Shown: positions 27,734 through 36,978, numbered from the stretch's first letter. The stretch: 64,000 bases of DNA from Halomonas sp. 'Soap Lake #6' (GCF_003031405.1 NZ_CP020469.1:1302001-1366000); one strand, 5' to 3'. Notes: a model not told the origin generated them from the sequence alone. Translations and numbers: made by a program.

Positions 27734-30382
27734 ATGAGTCACGACCTACACGAATCGCTGCGCGATAATGTGCGCATCCTGGGCGACAGCCTAGGGCGTA
27801 CTATTGCTGACGATTTAGGCCAGTCTTTTGTTGATAAGATCGAAACTATTCGTGCCCATGCCAAGCGGGGGCGTCAGGGTGATTCACTGCAGCAGCGCCA
27901 GTTGATTGAGTATTTACGCCAGCTCCCCGAGCGCGATCTGCTGCCCGTTACCCGTGCGTTCAACCAATTCTTAAACCTCGCCAATATTGCTGAGCAGCAC
28001 TATCGGGCACGCTTTCGCCGGGTGGAAGATTACAAGCCGGGCTCTCAGCCGGTGTTGGGAGAACTGCTACGCCGTGCTCAGGAGGCCGGTAACTCACCCC
28101 GCAAGCTGGTAGAAACCTTAGCTAACATGCGTGTGGAGCTGGTACTGACTGCGCACCCAACCGAAGTTATTCGACGCACGCTGATTCAAAAGTATGACGC
28201 CATTGATGAGTGTCTAACCGCGATCGAAAGTTCTGAAGATTACCCTGAGCGCGGCGCACGTGCCCAGGGAAGGCTGGAAGAGCTAATTAGCCAAGCCTGG
28301 CACACCGATGAAATCCGCCACGAGCGGCCAACGCCAGTGGACGAAGCGAAATGGGGCTTTGCGGTTATTGAAAACTCGCTGTGGCAAGCGGTACCTGATT
28401 TCCACCGGGATTTGGATTGCTTGCTGCTGGATACTGCCGGTGAGCGCCTACCTCTAGATGCGGCGCCTATTCGCTACGCTTCATGGATGGGCGGTGACCG
28501 GGATGGCAACCCCAATGTAACCGCAAAAGTCACTCAGGAAGTGCTGCTGTTAGGCCGTTGGATGGCGGCTGATCTTTACCTGCGGGATCTGGAACAACTG
28601 AAAACTGAGCTTTCCATGTGGAAAGCCAATAGCGCTTTACGTGCCGAAGTAGGTGATGTTGCTGAGCCCTACCGCGAGTTACTGAAGCGGCTATTGGCCA
28701 AAATGGAAGCCACGCGTGATTGGGCAAAAGCTGCGCTGGATGGGCGCAATTTTGATGGCGGCCCGATTATTGAGACCCGCGATCAGCTCTATGCACCGTT
28801 GCTGGCTTGCTATCGCTCACTGTGCGATGTCGGGCTAGACACCATTGCCAACGGTGCGCTGCTGGATACGCTGCGTCGAGTGGCCGTGTTTGGTGTCACC
28901 CTAACTAAGCTGGATTTGCGTCAAGAGGCTAGCCGCCACGCCCAAGTGATGGAAGAGCTTACCCAGTCCCTGGGGCTTGGCCACTACCAAGAGTGGAGTG
29001 AGACTCAGCGTCAGGAGTTCCTGCTGTCGGAGCTGGAGTCGCGACGCCCGCTGATTCCTCGTCGCTGGGAGTGTTCGGCAGAGTCCCGCGAAGTGCTCGA
29101 TACCTTCAAGGTGATTGCCCAAGAGCATGCTGAGGCACTGGGTACCTACATAATATCGATGGCCGGCCAGCCGTCAGATGTGCTAACGGTCGCGCTTCTC
29201 ATGAAAGAAGTGGGTGGGCAGGTCACGCTGCCTATCGCGCCGCTGTTTGAAACCCTGAATGATCTTGACCATGCAGGGGGTGTGATTGATCAGTTGCTGG
29301 CGCTGCCGGGCTACCGTGCGCTAACCAACGACCGCCAAGAAGTTATGATTGGTTATTCAGACTCTGCTAAAGATGCCGGTCAGTTAGCCGCCGCCTGGGC
29401 ACAATACCGCGCCCAAGAAGCGCTAGTTAACGTGTGTGACAAGCACGGCGTTGACTTAACACTGTTCCATGGCCGTGGTGGCACTGTTGGTCGTGGCGGC
29501 GGCCCGGCCCACGCGGCGATTCTTTCCCAACCGCCCGGTTCTGTAAACGGCAGTCTTCGGGTGACTGAGCAGGGTGAGATGATACGCTTTAAGTTCGGTC
29601 AGCCGGATATTGCCCTACGCTCTATGGAAATTTATGCCTGCGCCGTATTGGAAGCGACGCTGCTGCCGCCGCCGGCACCCGAGCCACATTGGCGCGAAGA
29701 GATGGATCAGCTCGCGAAGGTTGGGCACGCGGCATATGTAGGTGTGGTGCGGGAAGATCCGGACTTTGTGCCGTACTTCCGCGCAGTAACACCCGAGGGA
29801 GCATTAGGCAGGTTGCCGCTTGGTTCACGGCCCACCAAGCGCCGTCAGGATGGCGGTGTGGAAACCTTGCGTGCCATTCCATGGATCTTTGCCTGGACAC
29901 AGATTCGCTTAATGCTGCCCGCTTGGTTAGGCAGTGGCGAAGCCTTTTCGCAGCGTTTGGAACAGCCAGGTGGTCGGGAAGTGTTGCAAGAAATGCGTAG
30001 CCAGTGGCCGTTCTTTGGCACTTATCTCGATATGCTTGAGATGCTGCTAGCCAAAGCGGACGTGGCCATCGCGGCGTATTATGAGCACCGTCTGGTGGAT
30101 GAGCCCTCACTTAAAGAACTGGGCAAAAAGCTGCGCGAGCGCTTTGAGCGACTTGAAAATGTGGTGCTGGATATCCTGCAGCAAGAGAAACTGCTCGAGA
30201 ACACGCCACTGATCCGCCAAGCGATCGATGTGCGTAACCCCTACATAGATCCGCTACACGGTTTACAGGCAGAGCTTTTACAGCGTAACCGCGATGCTGA
30301 TGGTGCGATTAGTGCCGATTTGTCGAGGGCGCTAATGGTCACCATGGCGGGTATTGCGGCAGGTCTACGTAATACTGGCTAA
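27734..30382 (+). CDS. ppc: Phosphoenolpyruvate carboxylase
   Basis: An enzyme of about 882 residues that carboxylates phosphoenolpyruvate to oxaloacetate to refill the TCA cycle. Motifs are L-T-A-H-P-T-E (catalytic His), M-G-G-D-R-D-G-N-P, G-Y-S-D-S-A-K-D-A-G, F-H-G-R-G-G-T-V-G-R-G-G-G-P and the C-terminal R-N-T-G allosteric end. AAGGAGG at 27719-27725 is too close to the ATG at 27728 but ideal for the ATG at 27734, so the latter is chosen. A strong hairpin terminator follows. Confidence 0.96.
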   Translation: MSHDLHESLRDNVRILGDSLGRTIADDLGQSFVDKIETIRAHAKRGRQGDSLQQRQLIEYLRQLPERDLLPVTRAFNQFLNLANIAEQHYRARFRRVEDYKPGSQPVLGELLRRAQEAGNSPRKLVETLANMRVELVLTAHPTEVIRRTLIQKYDAIDECLTAIESSEDYPERGARAQGRLEELISQAWHTDEIRHERPTPVDEAKWGFAVIENSLWQAVPDFHRDLDCLLLDTAGERLPLDAAPIRYASWMGGDRDGNPNVTAKVTQEVLLLGRWMAADLYLRDLEQLKTELSMWKANSALRAEVGDVAEPYRELLKRLLAKMEATRDWAKAALDGRNFDGGPIIETRDQLYAPLLACYRSLCDVGLDTIANGALLDTLRRVAVFGVTLTKLDLRQEASRHAQVMEELTQSLGLGHYQEWSETQRQEFLLSELESRRPLIPRRWECSAESREVLDTFKVIAQEHAEALGTYIISMAGQPSDVLTVALLMKEVGGQVTLPIAPLFETLNDLDHAGGVIDQLLALPGYRALTNDRQEVMIGYSDSAKDAGQLAAAWAQYRAQEALVNVCDKHGVDLTLFHGRGGTVGRGGGPAHAAILSQPPGSVNGSLRVTEQGEMIRFKFGQPDIALRSMEIYACAVLEATLLPPPAPEPHWREEMDQLAKVGHAAYVGVVREDPDFVPYFRAVTPEGALGRLPLGSRPTKRRQDGGVETLRAIPWIFAWTQIRLMLPAWLGSGEAFSQRLEQPGGREVLQEMRSQWPFFGTYLDMLEMLLAKADVAIAAYYEHRLVDEPSLKELGKKLRERFERLENVVLDILQQEKLLENTPLIRQAIDVRNPYIDPLHGLQAELLQRNRDADGAISADLSRALMVTMAGIAAGLRNTG

Positions 30383-30397
30383 TCGGGCCTGACCCAC

Positions 30398-30426
30398 CAG
30401 CGCCGCCAATGAAAGTGGCGGCGCTG
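30398..30426 (+). terminator. Rho-independent-type terminator after ppc
   Basis: Perfect 10-bp arms CAGCGCCGCC / GGCGGCGCTG with a 9-nt loop start 15 bp after the ppc stop. Only TT follows the stem directly, so the U-tract is short. Confidence 0.65.
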
Positions 30427-30457
30427 TTAAAACCTTACAAGTAGGGAGGGGGAAACA

Positions 30458-31003
30458 ATGACAGTGGATGCTCAGTCGGTACTCGCATTCTGGTTTAATG
30501 AGTTGACACCAGCGCAGTGGTTTAAAAAAGATACCGCGCTAGATCAGCAAATTGCCCAGCGGTTTAGTCAGCTGCTGAAGAGTGTCGCGGCCTGTGAATG
30601 CTACGGGTGGCGAGGCACTGCGCAGGGTCGGTTGGCTGAAATTATCGTACTGGATCAGTTCTCGCGAAACATTTACCGGGACGACCCACGCGCCTTCGCA
30701 AATGATGCGTTAGCCTTGGCGCTTGCTCAGGAGGCGGTAGCCGCTGGGGCAGACGCAGAGCTGGCTATTGAGCAGCGGGTTTTCCTCTATATGCCCTATA
30801 TGCATAGCGAATCTGCTGCTATTCATGAGTTGGCAATGCAGCTATTTGACCAGCCGGGATTAGAGAATAATCTTGATTTTGAAGTCCGCCACAAGGCGAT
30901 TATTGATCGTTTTGGACGTTATCCGCACCGTAATGCGCTACTGGGGCGGACTTCTAGCGAAGAAGAGCTGGCTTTTTTACAGCAACCTGGCTCCTCTTTT
31001 TAA
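30458..31003 (+). CDS. DUF924 family protein
   Basis: A 181-residue helical protein with the DUF924 pattern: the N-terminal V-L-x-F-W-F-N-E-L, W-F-K-K-D, then I-V-L-D-Q-F-S-R-N-I-Y-R-D-D-P-R-A-F-A-N-D and F-L-Y-M-P-Y-M-H-S-E. The family is widespread and has TPR-like fold features; its biochemical role is not established. GGGAGGGGG precedes the ATG. It stands alone between the ppc terminator and rluF. Confidence 0.85.
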   Translation: MTVDAQSVLAFWFNELTPAQWFKKDTALDQQIAQRFSQLLKSVAACECYGWRGTAQGRLAEIIVLDQFSRNIYRDDPRAFANDALALALAQEAVAAGADAELAIEQRVFLYMPYMHSESAAIHELAMQLFDQPGLENNLDFEVRHKAIIDRFGRYPHRNALLGRTSSEEELAFLQQPGSSF

Positions 31004-31039
31004 ACCTTTATTTACCCTCTTTTAGCCATATGGCGTTTT

Positions 31040-32101
31040 ATGTCATTACGAAAATCTACCCGTATCAATAAGTACATTAGTGAAAGTGGAATGTGCTCTC
31101 GCCGTGAAGCTGACCGTTTTGTAGAGCAGGGCAACGTGTGGATTAATGGTCGCCGTGCCACCACTGGCGATCAGGTAGTGGCGGGGGATCTGGTTAAGGT
31201 CAACGGCCAGGAAATTGAGCCCCAGGAAGAAGAGGACTTGGTGCTTATTGCGCTGAATAAGCCGGTGGGTATTGTGAGTACCACGGAGTCCAGTGAAAAA
31301 GACAATATTGTCGAATTCGTTAAACACGGCACGCGTATATTTCCCATTGGCCGACTCGATAAAGACTCCCAAGGGCTGATTTTTTTAACCAATAACGGTG
31401 ATTTGGTTAATAAGATTCTGCGCGCCAATAACAATCATGAAAAAGAGTATTTGGTGACGGTGAACAAACCGATCACCGATGAATTTGTCAATGGCATGCA
31501 AAGTGGCGTACCAATTCTTGGACAAGTGACAAAGCGCTGCAAGGTACAAAAAGAGTCCACCTTTGTATTCACTATTACCTTGGTTCAGGGGCTAAATCGT
31601 CAAATCCGCCGTATGTGCGAATACTTTGGCTATGAGGTCACCCAGCTTATTCGTACTCGCATTATGAACGTGGCGTTAAAAGGTTTGGCTCTGGGCGACT
31701 GGCGTGATCTCACACCCAAAGAGATCAATACCATTATCGCTTTAACTGAAAGCTCAGAAGTAGCTCCCGAGAAGGCCAAGCCCGCAAGACCTAAGTACAA
31801 TTCGCGTTCAGACGCTGGAAAGCCAGGTAAATCGGCAGCTAAAACCCATCATAAGCCCGCTAAGCCTGGCGCTAAAGCCGCTGGGGAAAAGCCCGTTTCC
31901 AAGGGTAAGAGAGTGGCCAGTGGGAAAGTGCGCACAGGGCCGAACGCCAAAGCTAGTGCTAGCGGCAAACCTAACCTAAAGGCCAAAACCGTTGGAAAGC
32001 CCAATGTAAAAGGCAAAGCTAGCACTAAAGCAGTGGGTAAAGGGCGTGTTGGGCGCGGCAAGCCAGTGGCTGGTGGCAAGCCTTCACAGCGGCGCAAGTA
32101 G
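31040..32101 (+). CDS. rluF: 23S rRNA pseudouridine 2604 synthase with long basic tail
   Basis: A 353-residue RsuA/RluF-family pseudouridine synthase. Residues 1-60 form an S4 RNA-binding domain ([17 protein letters not shown]), and the catalytic domain has the Asp in [10 protein letters not shown] and the [11 protein letters not shown] motif. Residues from about 235 to 353 are a low-complexity Lys/Ala/Gly/Pro/Ser tail, longer than in E. coli RluF (290 residues in all). The tail probably aids rRNA binding; this is inference. Confidence 0.88.
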   Translation: MSLRKSTRINKYISESGMCSRREADRFVEQGNVWINGRRATTGDQVVAGDLVKVNGQEIEPQEEEDLVLIALNKPVGIVSTTESSEKDNIVEFVKHGTRIFPIGRLDKDSQGLIFLTNNGDLVNKILRANNNHEKEYLVTVNKPITDEFVNGMQSGVPILGQVTKRCKVQKESTFVFTITLVQGLNRQIRRMCEYFGYEVTQLIRTRIMNVALKGLALGDWRDLTPKEINTIIALTESSEVAPEKAKPARPKYNSRSDAGKPGKSAAKTHHKPAKPGAKAAGEKPVSKGKRVASGKVRTGPNAKASASGKPNLKAKTVGKPNVKGKASTKAVGKGRVGRGKPVAGGKPSQRRK

Positions 32102-32132
32102 CCGTTGGCTTTGTTTGTTCGTCGCCGCTGTG
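32085..32132 (+). terminator. Possible hairpin at the end of rluF
   Basis: Perfect 10-bp arms CACAGCGGCG / CGCCGCTGTG flank a 28-nt loop that holds a smaller AGCC-GTT-GGCT stem and the rluF stop codon. No U-tract follows, so it may be a 3'-end stabiliser as much as a terminator. Confidence 0.35.
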
Positions 32133-32180
32133 TGGGGTTAATGCTGCTTATTTTGTCTATCACCTGTGCCGAGTGACTCG

Positions 32181-32465
32181 ATGCTGATTCTAATAGCCGC
32201 TTTTTATGTTGTTGTCAGCGTTGCTGCTTATATCACTTACGCTGTCGATAAAAAGGCGGCTATCAAAAAGCGCCGACGAGTGAGCGAGAAATCGTTGCAC
32301 CTGCTCGCTTTAGCCGGGGGTTGGCCGGGAGCATGGCTGGCGCAACAACGCTTACGGCATAAAACCCAAAAAACACCCTTCCGGCTGGTTTACTGGCTCA
32401 CGGTAGCGCTAAATTTAGCGATCTTGTGGGGAGTGGTGTCTCTCTTTGAAATTTTTAGCCGTTAA
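32181..32465 (+). CDS. DUF1294 small membrane protein
   Basis: A protein of about 94 residues with two hydrophobic segments (near the N-terminus and near the C-terminus) flanking the DUF1294 core: D-K-x-A-A-x-x-x-x-R-R-V-S-E-x-x-L-H, A-L-A-G-G-W-P-G-A and H-K-T-x-K. The family function is unknown; related domains occur fused to cold-shock domains. The ATG at 32181 has GAG 7 nt upstream; an in-frame GTG five codons earlier has none. Confidence 0.8.
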   Translation: MLILIAAFYVVVSVAAYITYAVDKKAAIKKRRRVSEKSLHLLALAGGWPGAWLAQQRLRHKTQKTPFRLVYWLTVALNLAILWGVVSLFEIFSR

Positions 32466-32502
32466 CTGTTTAGCGTAGCGGGTACTGTTTAGCGCACGGG
32501 TA
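32465..32502 (+). repeat. 19-bp tandem duplication
   Basis: Two adjacent 19-bp units starting ACTGTTTAGCG lie in the gap between the converging DUF1294 gene and trpG. The first ten or so bases are identical and the rest diverge. Confidence 0.6.
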
Positions 32503-32532
32503 TAAATGCCGAAAAACCGACTGCTCATGGTT

Positions 32533-33201
32533 TCATGCGTTAGGCGCAAACAGAAAGTTAGCAATCAGCTCTTTACCGCCTTCAGTGGCAAACGATTCCG
32601 GGTGGAATTGAATGCCGTGAATTGGGTACTCCCTGTGCTTAACACCCATTAGCTCAAACTCTGCCATTGCCTGCCAGCGGTCGCGCTGCTCGAAATTGTC
32701 AGCTTCCAGGGCACCTACCGCTGCGGTCACTTCCAGACACTCAGGTAGAGTAGCTGCATCGGCAATCAGCGAGTGGTAGCGCATGACCTCAAGTTGGTCG
32801 GGCACGCCGTTAAATACCGATGCGTTATTGTGGTTGATTGGACTGATCTTGCCGTGCATGGGTAGTGGCGCTTTCACCACCTTGCCGCCGAATACATGCA
32901 CAATGCCCTGCATACCCAAGCAAACCCCCAGCAGCGGGGTGGTTTTACCGAGTTTTTCGATGACTTCAGCGCACACACCGAAGTAGCGTGGGTCATCCGG
33001 CGAGCCTGGACCAGGGGAGATAATGATCCGGTCAGGGGCTATTGCCTCTATCGCTTTAAAATCCACCTGATCGTTGCGCTTAACAATAATTTCAAAGTGG
33101 GGCAGAGCGCCGCGATTCTTCTCCGTGGTGAGAATTTCACCTATAAACTGGTAGAGGTTATAGGTGAAAGAGTCGTAATTATCGATGATAAGTACCTTCA
33201 T
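32533..33201 (-). CDS. trpG: Anthranilate synthase component II (glutamine amidotransferase)
   Basis: A 222-residue class I glutamine amidotransferase that supplies ammonia to TrpE. The nucleophile Cys lies in L-L-G-V-C-L-G-M-Q-G, and the His/Glu pair in G-I-Q-F-H-P-E-S-F-A-T-E-G-G. It overlaps trpE by four bases (ATGA) and is the last gene of trpR-trpE-trpG. Amidotransferases of this type can also serve aminodeoxychorismate synthase, so a dual Trp/folate role is possible; the operon context favours tryptophan. Confidence 0.85.
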   Translation of the reverse strand: MKVLIIDNYDSFTYNLYQFIGEILTTEKNRGALPHFEIIVKRNDQVDFKAIEAIAPDRIIISPGPGSPDDPRYFGVCAEVIEKLGKTTPLLGVCLGMQGIVHVFGGKVVKAPLPMHGKISPINHNNASVFNGVPDQLEVMRYHSLIADAATLPECLEVTAAVGALEADNFEQRDRWQAMAEFELMGVKHREYPIHGIQFHPESFATEGGKELIANFLFAPNA

Positions 33202-34619
33202 GCTTGGCTCTCCATGTCCGTCTCCATAAAGGGGGCTAGGGCTTTGCGAGTACCGGCAAATTTGCGACGAATCTCTTCATACTCATCAGCAGCGTTACTA
33301 TCGAACACGTTACCACCACAGGTTTGTACGTAAGCACGCTCGCCGTTCACGAATACTGTACGAATCGGTATTGCAAAGGTGCAGTCGCCGTTAAAGGAGA
33401 ACTGGCCCACCGCGCCGCCGTAGGGGCCACGTCCATCGGTTTCGAGGTCATCGATAATTTTCATTGCTTCGATTTTTGGCGCGCCTGTTAATGTTCCCGC
33501 CGGAAAATTGCTGGCCAGGGCGCTAAACATATCCTCACCCTCGGCAATAATGCCGACAATTTCACTAGAGATATGTTGAACATGGCTAAAACGCTTAATG
33601 TCCATCAGGCTGCGCACTTTAACCGTTCCAAATTGCGCCACGCGGCCAATATCGTTGCGATGCAAATCCACAATCATATTGTGTTCAGCGATCTCTTTGG
33701 GATCGTTCAGCAACGCGCGTGCCAGTTGGGTATCTTCTTGTGGTGTTTGGCCCCGGGTGGTGGTGCCTGCCAGCGGGAAGGTTTCCATTTCGCCCTGGCG
33801 CACCCGGAACAGTAGCTCGGGACTAGCGCCAATCAGTTTCTGCTCGCCAAATTTGACGTAGTACATCTGCGGTGACGGGTTAATCGTGCGCAGCTTGTCA
33901 TACAACGCCAGGGTGTCGCCCTGGAGCCGGAAGCGTTTTTTAAAGCCAACTTCGCATTGGAATACTTTGCCATCGATAATATCCTGCTTCACCTTGGCCA
34001 CCGCCTCGGCGTGTTCTGCCTGGCTCATGGTGTCGCCGAGGGCAGTGATCTGCAGAGGGCCTGCTGGCTCATCGTCTGCATCAATGAGCGTCTGCAGAAA
34101 TTCGTAGCGGCTGTTATCGTAGTAGAAGTAGGTGACTTCCCCGGTCATCTTGTCGAGGATCAGGCCATCTTTGTAGAGCCCAAAGCGAAAGGTGTCGAAA
34201 TCATCGTTGGCTTTTAGCGTAAGCGATGGCTCGAAATACTGCATGGCATCGTAACCGAGATAACCGCTTAACCCGCCAGCGTACTTGCGGGAAATAATAT
34301 TTTGCGGGATCAGGCTGCGCAGTAGTTCGTATGGGTTATCGCTGGGGTAGTGGTTGGTACTGCCGTCACGCCCTTCAATGGTTAGTGTGTTGCCGTTGGC
34401 GTACAGCGTGTACTCGGGATCAAAGCCGATGATCGAGTGGCGCGCTATATGGCTATCTTCTCCCAGGGACTCCAGCATGTAGCAAGTATCAAACTGGCGT
34501 TCAATTTTCTGAAACAGCGCGAAGAAATCGCAGTCGGCGGCCAGAGTAACGTAGTGAGGCTTGCGTGGCAGCGTAAAGGGCTGCGGGCCTGATGATGTAG
34601 GCGTAGTGGTCGTCGTCAT
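33198..34619 (-). CDS. trpE: Anthranilate synthase component I
   Basis: A 473-residue chorismate-using enzyme of the TrpE/PabB fold. Chorismate-site motifs are visible: P-L-A-G-T-T-T-R-G, A-E-H-N-M-I-V-D-L-H-R-N-D, F-P-A-G-T-L-T-G-A-P-K and the C-terminal A-Y-V-Q-T-C-G-G-N-V-F-D-S. With TrpG it makes anthranilate, the first step to tryptophan. It lies 2 bp after trpR and overlaps trpG, so all three share one TrpR-controlled transcript. It looks distinct from the classical proteobacterial TrpE, and a second trpE elsewhere in the genome is likely. Confidence 0.83.
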   Translation of the reverse strand: MTTTTTPTSSGPQPFTLPRKPHYVTLAADCDFFALFQKIERQFDTCYMLESLGEDSHIARHSIIGFDPEYTLYANGNTLTIEGRDGSTNHYPSDNPYELLRSLIPQNIISRKYAGGLSGYLGYDAMQYFEPSLTLKANDDFDTFRFGLYKDGLILDKMTGEVTYFYYDNSRYEFLQTLIDADDEPAGPLQITALGDTMSQAEHAEAVAKVKQDIIDGKVFQCEVGFKKRFRLQGDTLALYDKLRTINPSPQMYYVKFGEQKLIGASPELLFRVRQGEMETFPLAGTTTRGQTPQEDTQLARALLNDPKEIAEHNMIVDLHRNDIGRVAQFGTVKVRSLMDIKRFSHVQHISSEIVGIIAEGEDMFSALASNFPAGTLTGAPKIEAMKIIDDLETDGRGPYGGAVGQFSFNGDCTFAIPIRTVFVNGERAYVQTCGGNVFDSNAADEYEEIRRKFAGTRKALAPFMETDMESQA

Positions 34620-34621
34620 GA

Positions 34622-34900
34622 TTAATCGGTCCGTGAAGAGGGTGACGATACTGAAGTGGGTAACGTAGTTAAGGCACGTGAACCTCGAGATACTGTAGCA
34701 ATACCAACGCCCAGAGTTTCGGCAATTTTGCGGTGGGGAACACCTTCGCGCAGTAGCTTAAAAATTTGTAGGCGTTTGCTTATTTCTTGGTACTCTGCTG
34801 GGGTTAACAGGCTGGCTAACGCTTCGTTCATCGCCTCTGGTGAGTCGAGGGCAAGCAAATAGTCTACTAAATCAGCCTGATGGACATCATCTAACGACAT
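34622..34900 (-). CDS. trpR: Trp operon repressor family protein
   Basis: A 92-residue all-helical repressor. The helix-turn-helix segment V-P-H-R-K-I-A-E-T-L-G-V-G-I-A-T-V-S-R-G corresponds closely to the E. coli TrpR DNA-binding region with its G-I-A-T-x-x-R-G-S core, preceded by the L-T-P-x-E helix. TrpR binds its operator when loaded with L-tryptophan. It is the first gene of trpR-trpE-trpG, with a near-consensus TrpR operator 43 bp upstream of its ATG, so autoregulation is likely. Confidence 0.9.
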   Translation of the reverse strand: MSLDDVHQADLVDYLLALDSPEAMNEALASLLTPAEYQEISKRLQIFKLLREGVPHRKIAETLGVGIATVSRGSRALTTLPTSVSSPSSRTD

Positions 34901-34942
34901 GGATTGAAGTCACTTTATTGCCACCGAAGTAAGGTAATAAAT

Positions 34943-34970
34943 ATATTGTACTAGCGTACTAGTACAATAT
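34943..34970. promoter_or_regulatory. TrpR operator
   Basis: Two perfect 12-bp arms, ATATTGTACTAG and CTAGTACAATAT, are separated by CGTA. The core ACTAG-N4-CTAGT is the E. coli trp operator pattern with identical spacing. It sits between trpR (minus) and the cation antiporter gene (plus). Confidence 0.85.
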
Positions 34971-34991
34971 CTTATTGCCCAGTGAAGTCAA
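34964..34991 (-). promoter_or_regulatory. Promoter of trpR-trpE-trpG
   Basis: On the minus strand TTGACT (34986-34991) is followed after 16 nt by TATTGT (34964-34969), a fair sigma-70 promoter. Its -10 lies inside one arm of the TrpR operator, so bound TrpR would block it directly. Confidence 0.6.
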
Positions 34992-35019
34992 GCCGTTCGC
35001 ATCAAGTTGAGGAAATCCG

Positions 35020-36867
35020 ATGACTGGCTACTTTATTCAAGCGTTTATTTACCTTATTGCTGCGGTGATTGCCGTTCCCCTAGCTAAGCGTTTTGGGCTT
35101 GGCTCTGTATTGGGGTACTTGGTGGCAGGGGTAGCGATTGGTCCTGTGCTGGGGCTGGTCGGGCAAGAAACGACGACTATTCAGCACTTTGCTGAATTTG
35201 GTGTTGTGATGATGCTGTTTTTAGTCGGCATGGAGCTTGACCCAAAAGGCTTATGGGCCATGCGGGTGCGTTTGTTGGGGCTAGGCGGTCTGCAGGTGCT
35301 AATCACTGCAGCTGCGGGTACTGCCATTGGCTGGTGGTTGGGGCTTGTGTGGCAAACGGCCTTAGCCATAGGGCTGATTTTTGCCCTTTCTTCCACTGCG
35401 ATAGTGCTGCAAACCCTAAACGAAAAAGGGCTCACGAAAACAGAAGGAGGACGCAGTGCATTTTCGGTGCTGCTATTTCAGGATATAGCGGTCATTCCCA
35501 TGCTGGCGCTGATTCCATTACTGGCGCTGCCCGAGTTGATGGGCGAAGGCGGCAGTTATGCTGAGCACGGAAGCCTAAGCCTTGTAGCAGATATGTCTCC
35601 ATGGCTTCACGGCTTGGTAGTTGTAGGAGCCATTGGGCTCGTGATTGTTGGTGGGTATTACCTCGGGCCTTTACTGTTTCGCTATGTGGTTTCTTCAGGC
35701 TTGAGAGAGGTGTTTACTGCTGCCGCTTTAATGCTGGTGATTGGCATCTCTGCACTGATGGGGATTGTCAATTTGTCCCCCGCGCTGGGCGCATTCTTGG
35801 CGGGTGTTGTACTGGCTAATAGTGAATTCAAGCACGAAATTGAAGCCAATATTGAGCCGTTCAAGGGGCTCCTGTTGGGTTTGTTTTTTATTACGGTAGG
35901 AGCAGGAATCAATTTTCAGGTGCTGGCGGCGCAGTGGCCTACTGTATTGGCGCTTGGGTTAGCGGTCATTACTGTAAAAGGTGCCGTCTTGTTTGGGTTG
36001 GCATTACTGTTTCGGGTTCGCAGCAGTAATGGCTGGCTGTTTACATTAAGCCTTGCCCAGGCGGGCGAGTTTGGGTTTGTGTTGTTAACGTACAGTGTAC
36101 AAAGCAATGTTATTCCGGTTGATGTATCGCAAGTACTTTCGCTGGTTGTTGCTTTCTCAATGTTTGTAACACCGCTGTTGTTTATTGCTTATGACCGCTT
36201 GGTACTGCCGCGCTACCAAACAGTTAAAAATGATCAGCGCAGTGCCGATACCATTGAAGAGCAAGCACCGGTTATCGTTGCTGGTGTTGGACGCTTTGGT
36301 CAGGTTGTCTGTCGTCTGCTGCGGGCACACAATATCCCTACTGTGGCTTTGGATCTAGAGCTTGAGCAAGTTGAATTGCTCCGTCATATTCATATTAAAA
36401 GCTATTTTGGAGATGCCAGCCGTTCAGATCTTTTGCAAACTGCTGGCATTTCGCAAGCGCGCCTGATGGTTATTGCTATCGATGACCGCGAGCGTGCTGT
36501 AGGCATGGTTAAGTACGTTAAAAAGTACTATCCCAATGTCAGGGTGTTAGCGCGAGCGTTTGACCGTGGCCATGGATATCAGCTTCGCGAAGCGGGCGCT
36601 GACGATGTGGCGAGGGAGGTTTATCACTCTGCGTTGGAACTAGGTGGCTGTGCATTAACAGCCATGGGAGTGCATCCCTTACGCGCAAAGCAGATGATTG
36701 AATCTTTTGAACAGCATGAAAAAGCCCATGAGGATGAGCTGTTTGAAGCCTGGAAAGAGATAGAAGAGGGCATTAGCTTTAGCCCGCGTTATGGCGAACT
36801 CTTTATGAAGCTGGAGGAAGCGCTTAGTGCGCCAATACAGCCAGAGAGGAGCGAGCCAAAAGAGTGA
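35020..36867 (+). CDS. CPA2-family cation/proton antiporter with TrkA-N domain (KefB/KefC-like)
   Basis: A 615-residue protein. About residues 1-380 form a 12-13-helix antiporter domain with conserved G-M-E-L-D-P, S-S-T-A-I-V-L-Q, L-L-F-Q-D-I-A-V-I-P and G-A-F-L-A-G-V-V-L-A. A cytosolic NAD-binding TrkA-N/RCK domain (about 405-530) starts V-I-V-A-G-V-G-R-F-G-Q, and the end is acidic. Such proteins expel potassium or sodium in exchange for protons, important in a halophile. It is divergent from the trp operon and may share the TrpR operator. Ion specificity cannot be read from the sequence. Confidence 0.85.
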   Translation: MTGYFIQAFIYLIAAVIAVPLAKRFGLGSVLGYLVAGVAIGPVLGLVGQETTTIQHFAEFGVVMMLFLVGMELDPKGLWAMRVRLLGLGGLQVLITAAAGTAIGWWLGLVWQTALAIGLIFALSSTAIVLQTLNEKGLTKTEGGRSAFSVLLFQDIAVIPMLALIPLLALPELMGEGGSYAEHGSLSLVADMSPWLHGLVVVGAIGLVIVGGYYLGPLLFRYVVSSGLREVFTAAALMLVIGISALMGIVNLSPALGAFLAGVVLANSEFKHEIEANIEPFKGLLLGLFFITVGAGINFQVLAAQWPTVLALGLAVITVKGAVLFGLALLFRVRSSNGWLFTLSLAQAGEFGFVLLTYSVQSNVIPVDVSQVLSLVVAFSMFVTPLLFIAYDRLVLPRYQTVKNDQRSADTIEEQAPVIVAGVGRFGQVVCRLLRAHNIPTVALDLELEQVELLRHIHIKSYFGDASRSDLLQTAGISQARLMVIAIDDRERAVGMVKYVKKYYPNVRVLARAFDRGHGYQLREAGADDVAREVYHSALELGGCALTAMGVHPLRAKQMIESFEQHEKAHEDELFEAWKEIEEGISFSPRYGELFMKLEEALSAPIQPERSEPKE

Positions 36868-36978
36868 GCGATCCAAATAAAAGTGTGGCCCGCAATGCAA
36901 TAGCCACGTGAGGCCGCAAGGCGAGGTATTAGGAGGCTAAGTTTAAAAGTACTGGTGGGAGTAAAAGGTCTCAGGAGG

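Noticed and set aside
34622..34970. Tryptophan attenuator leader peptide before trpR-trpE
   Set aside because: The leader between promoter and trpR is about 60 bp with no Trp-codon-rich small frame and no alternating stems; operator control alone is sufficient.
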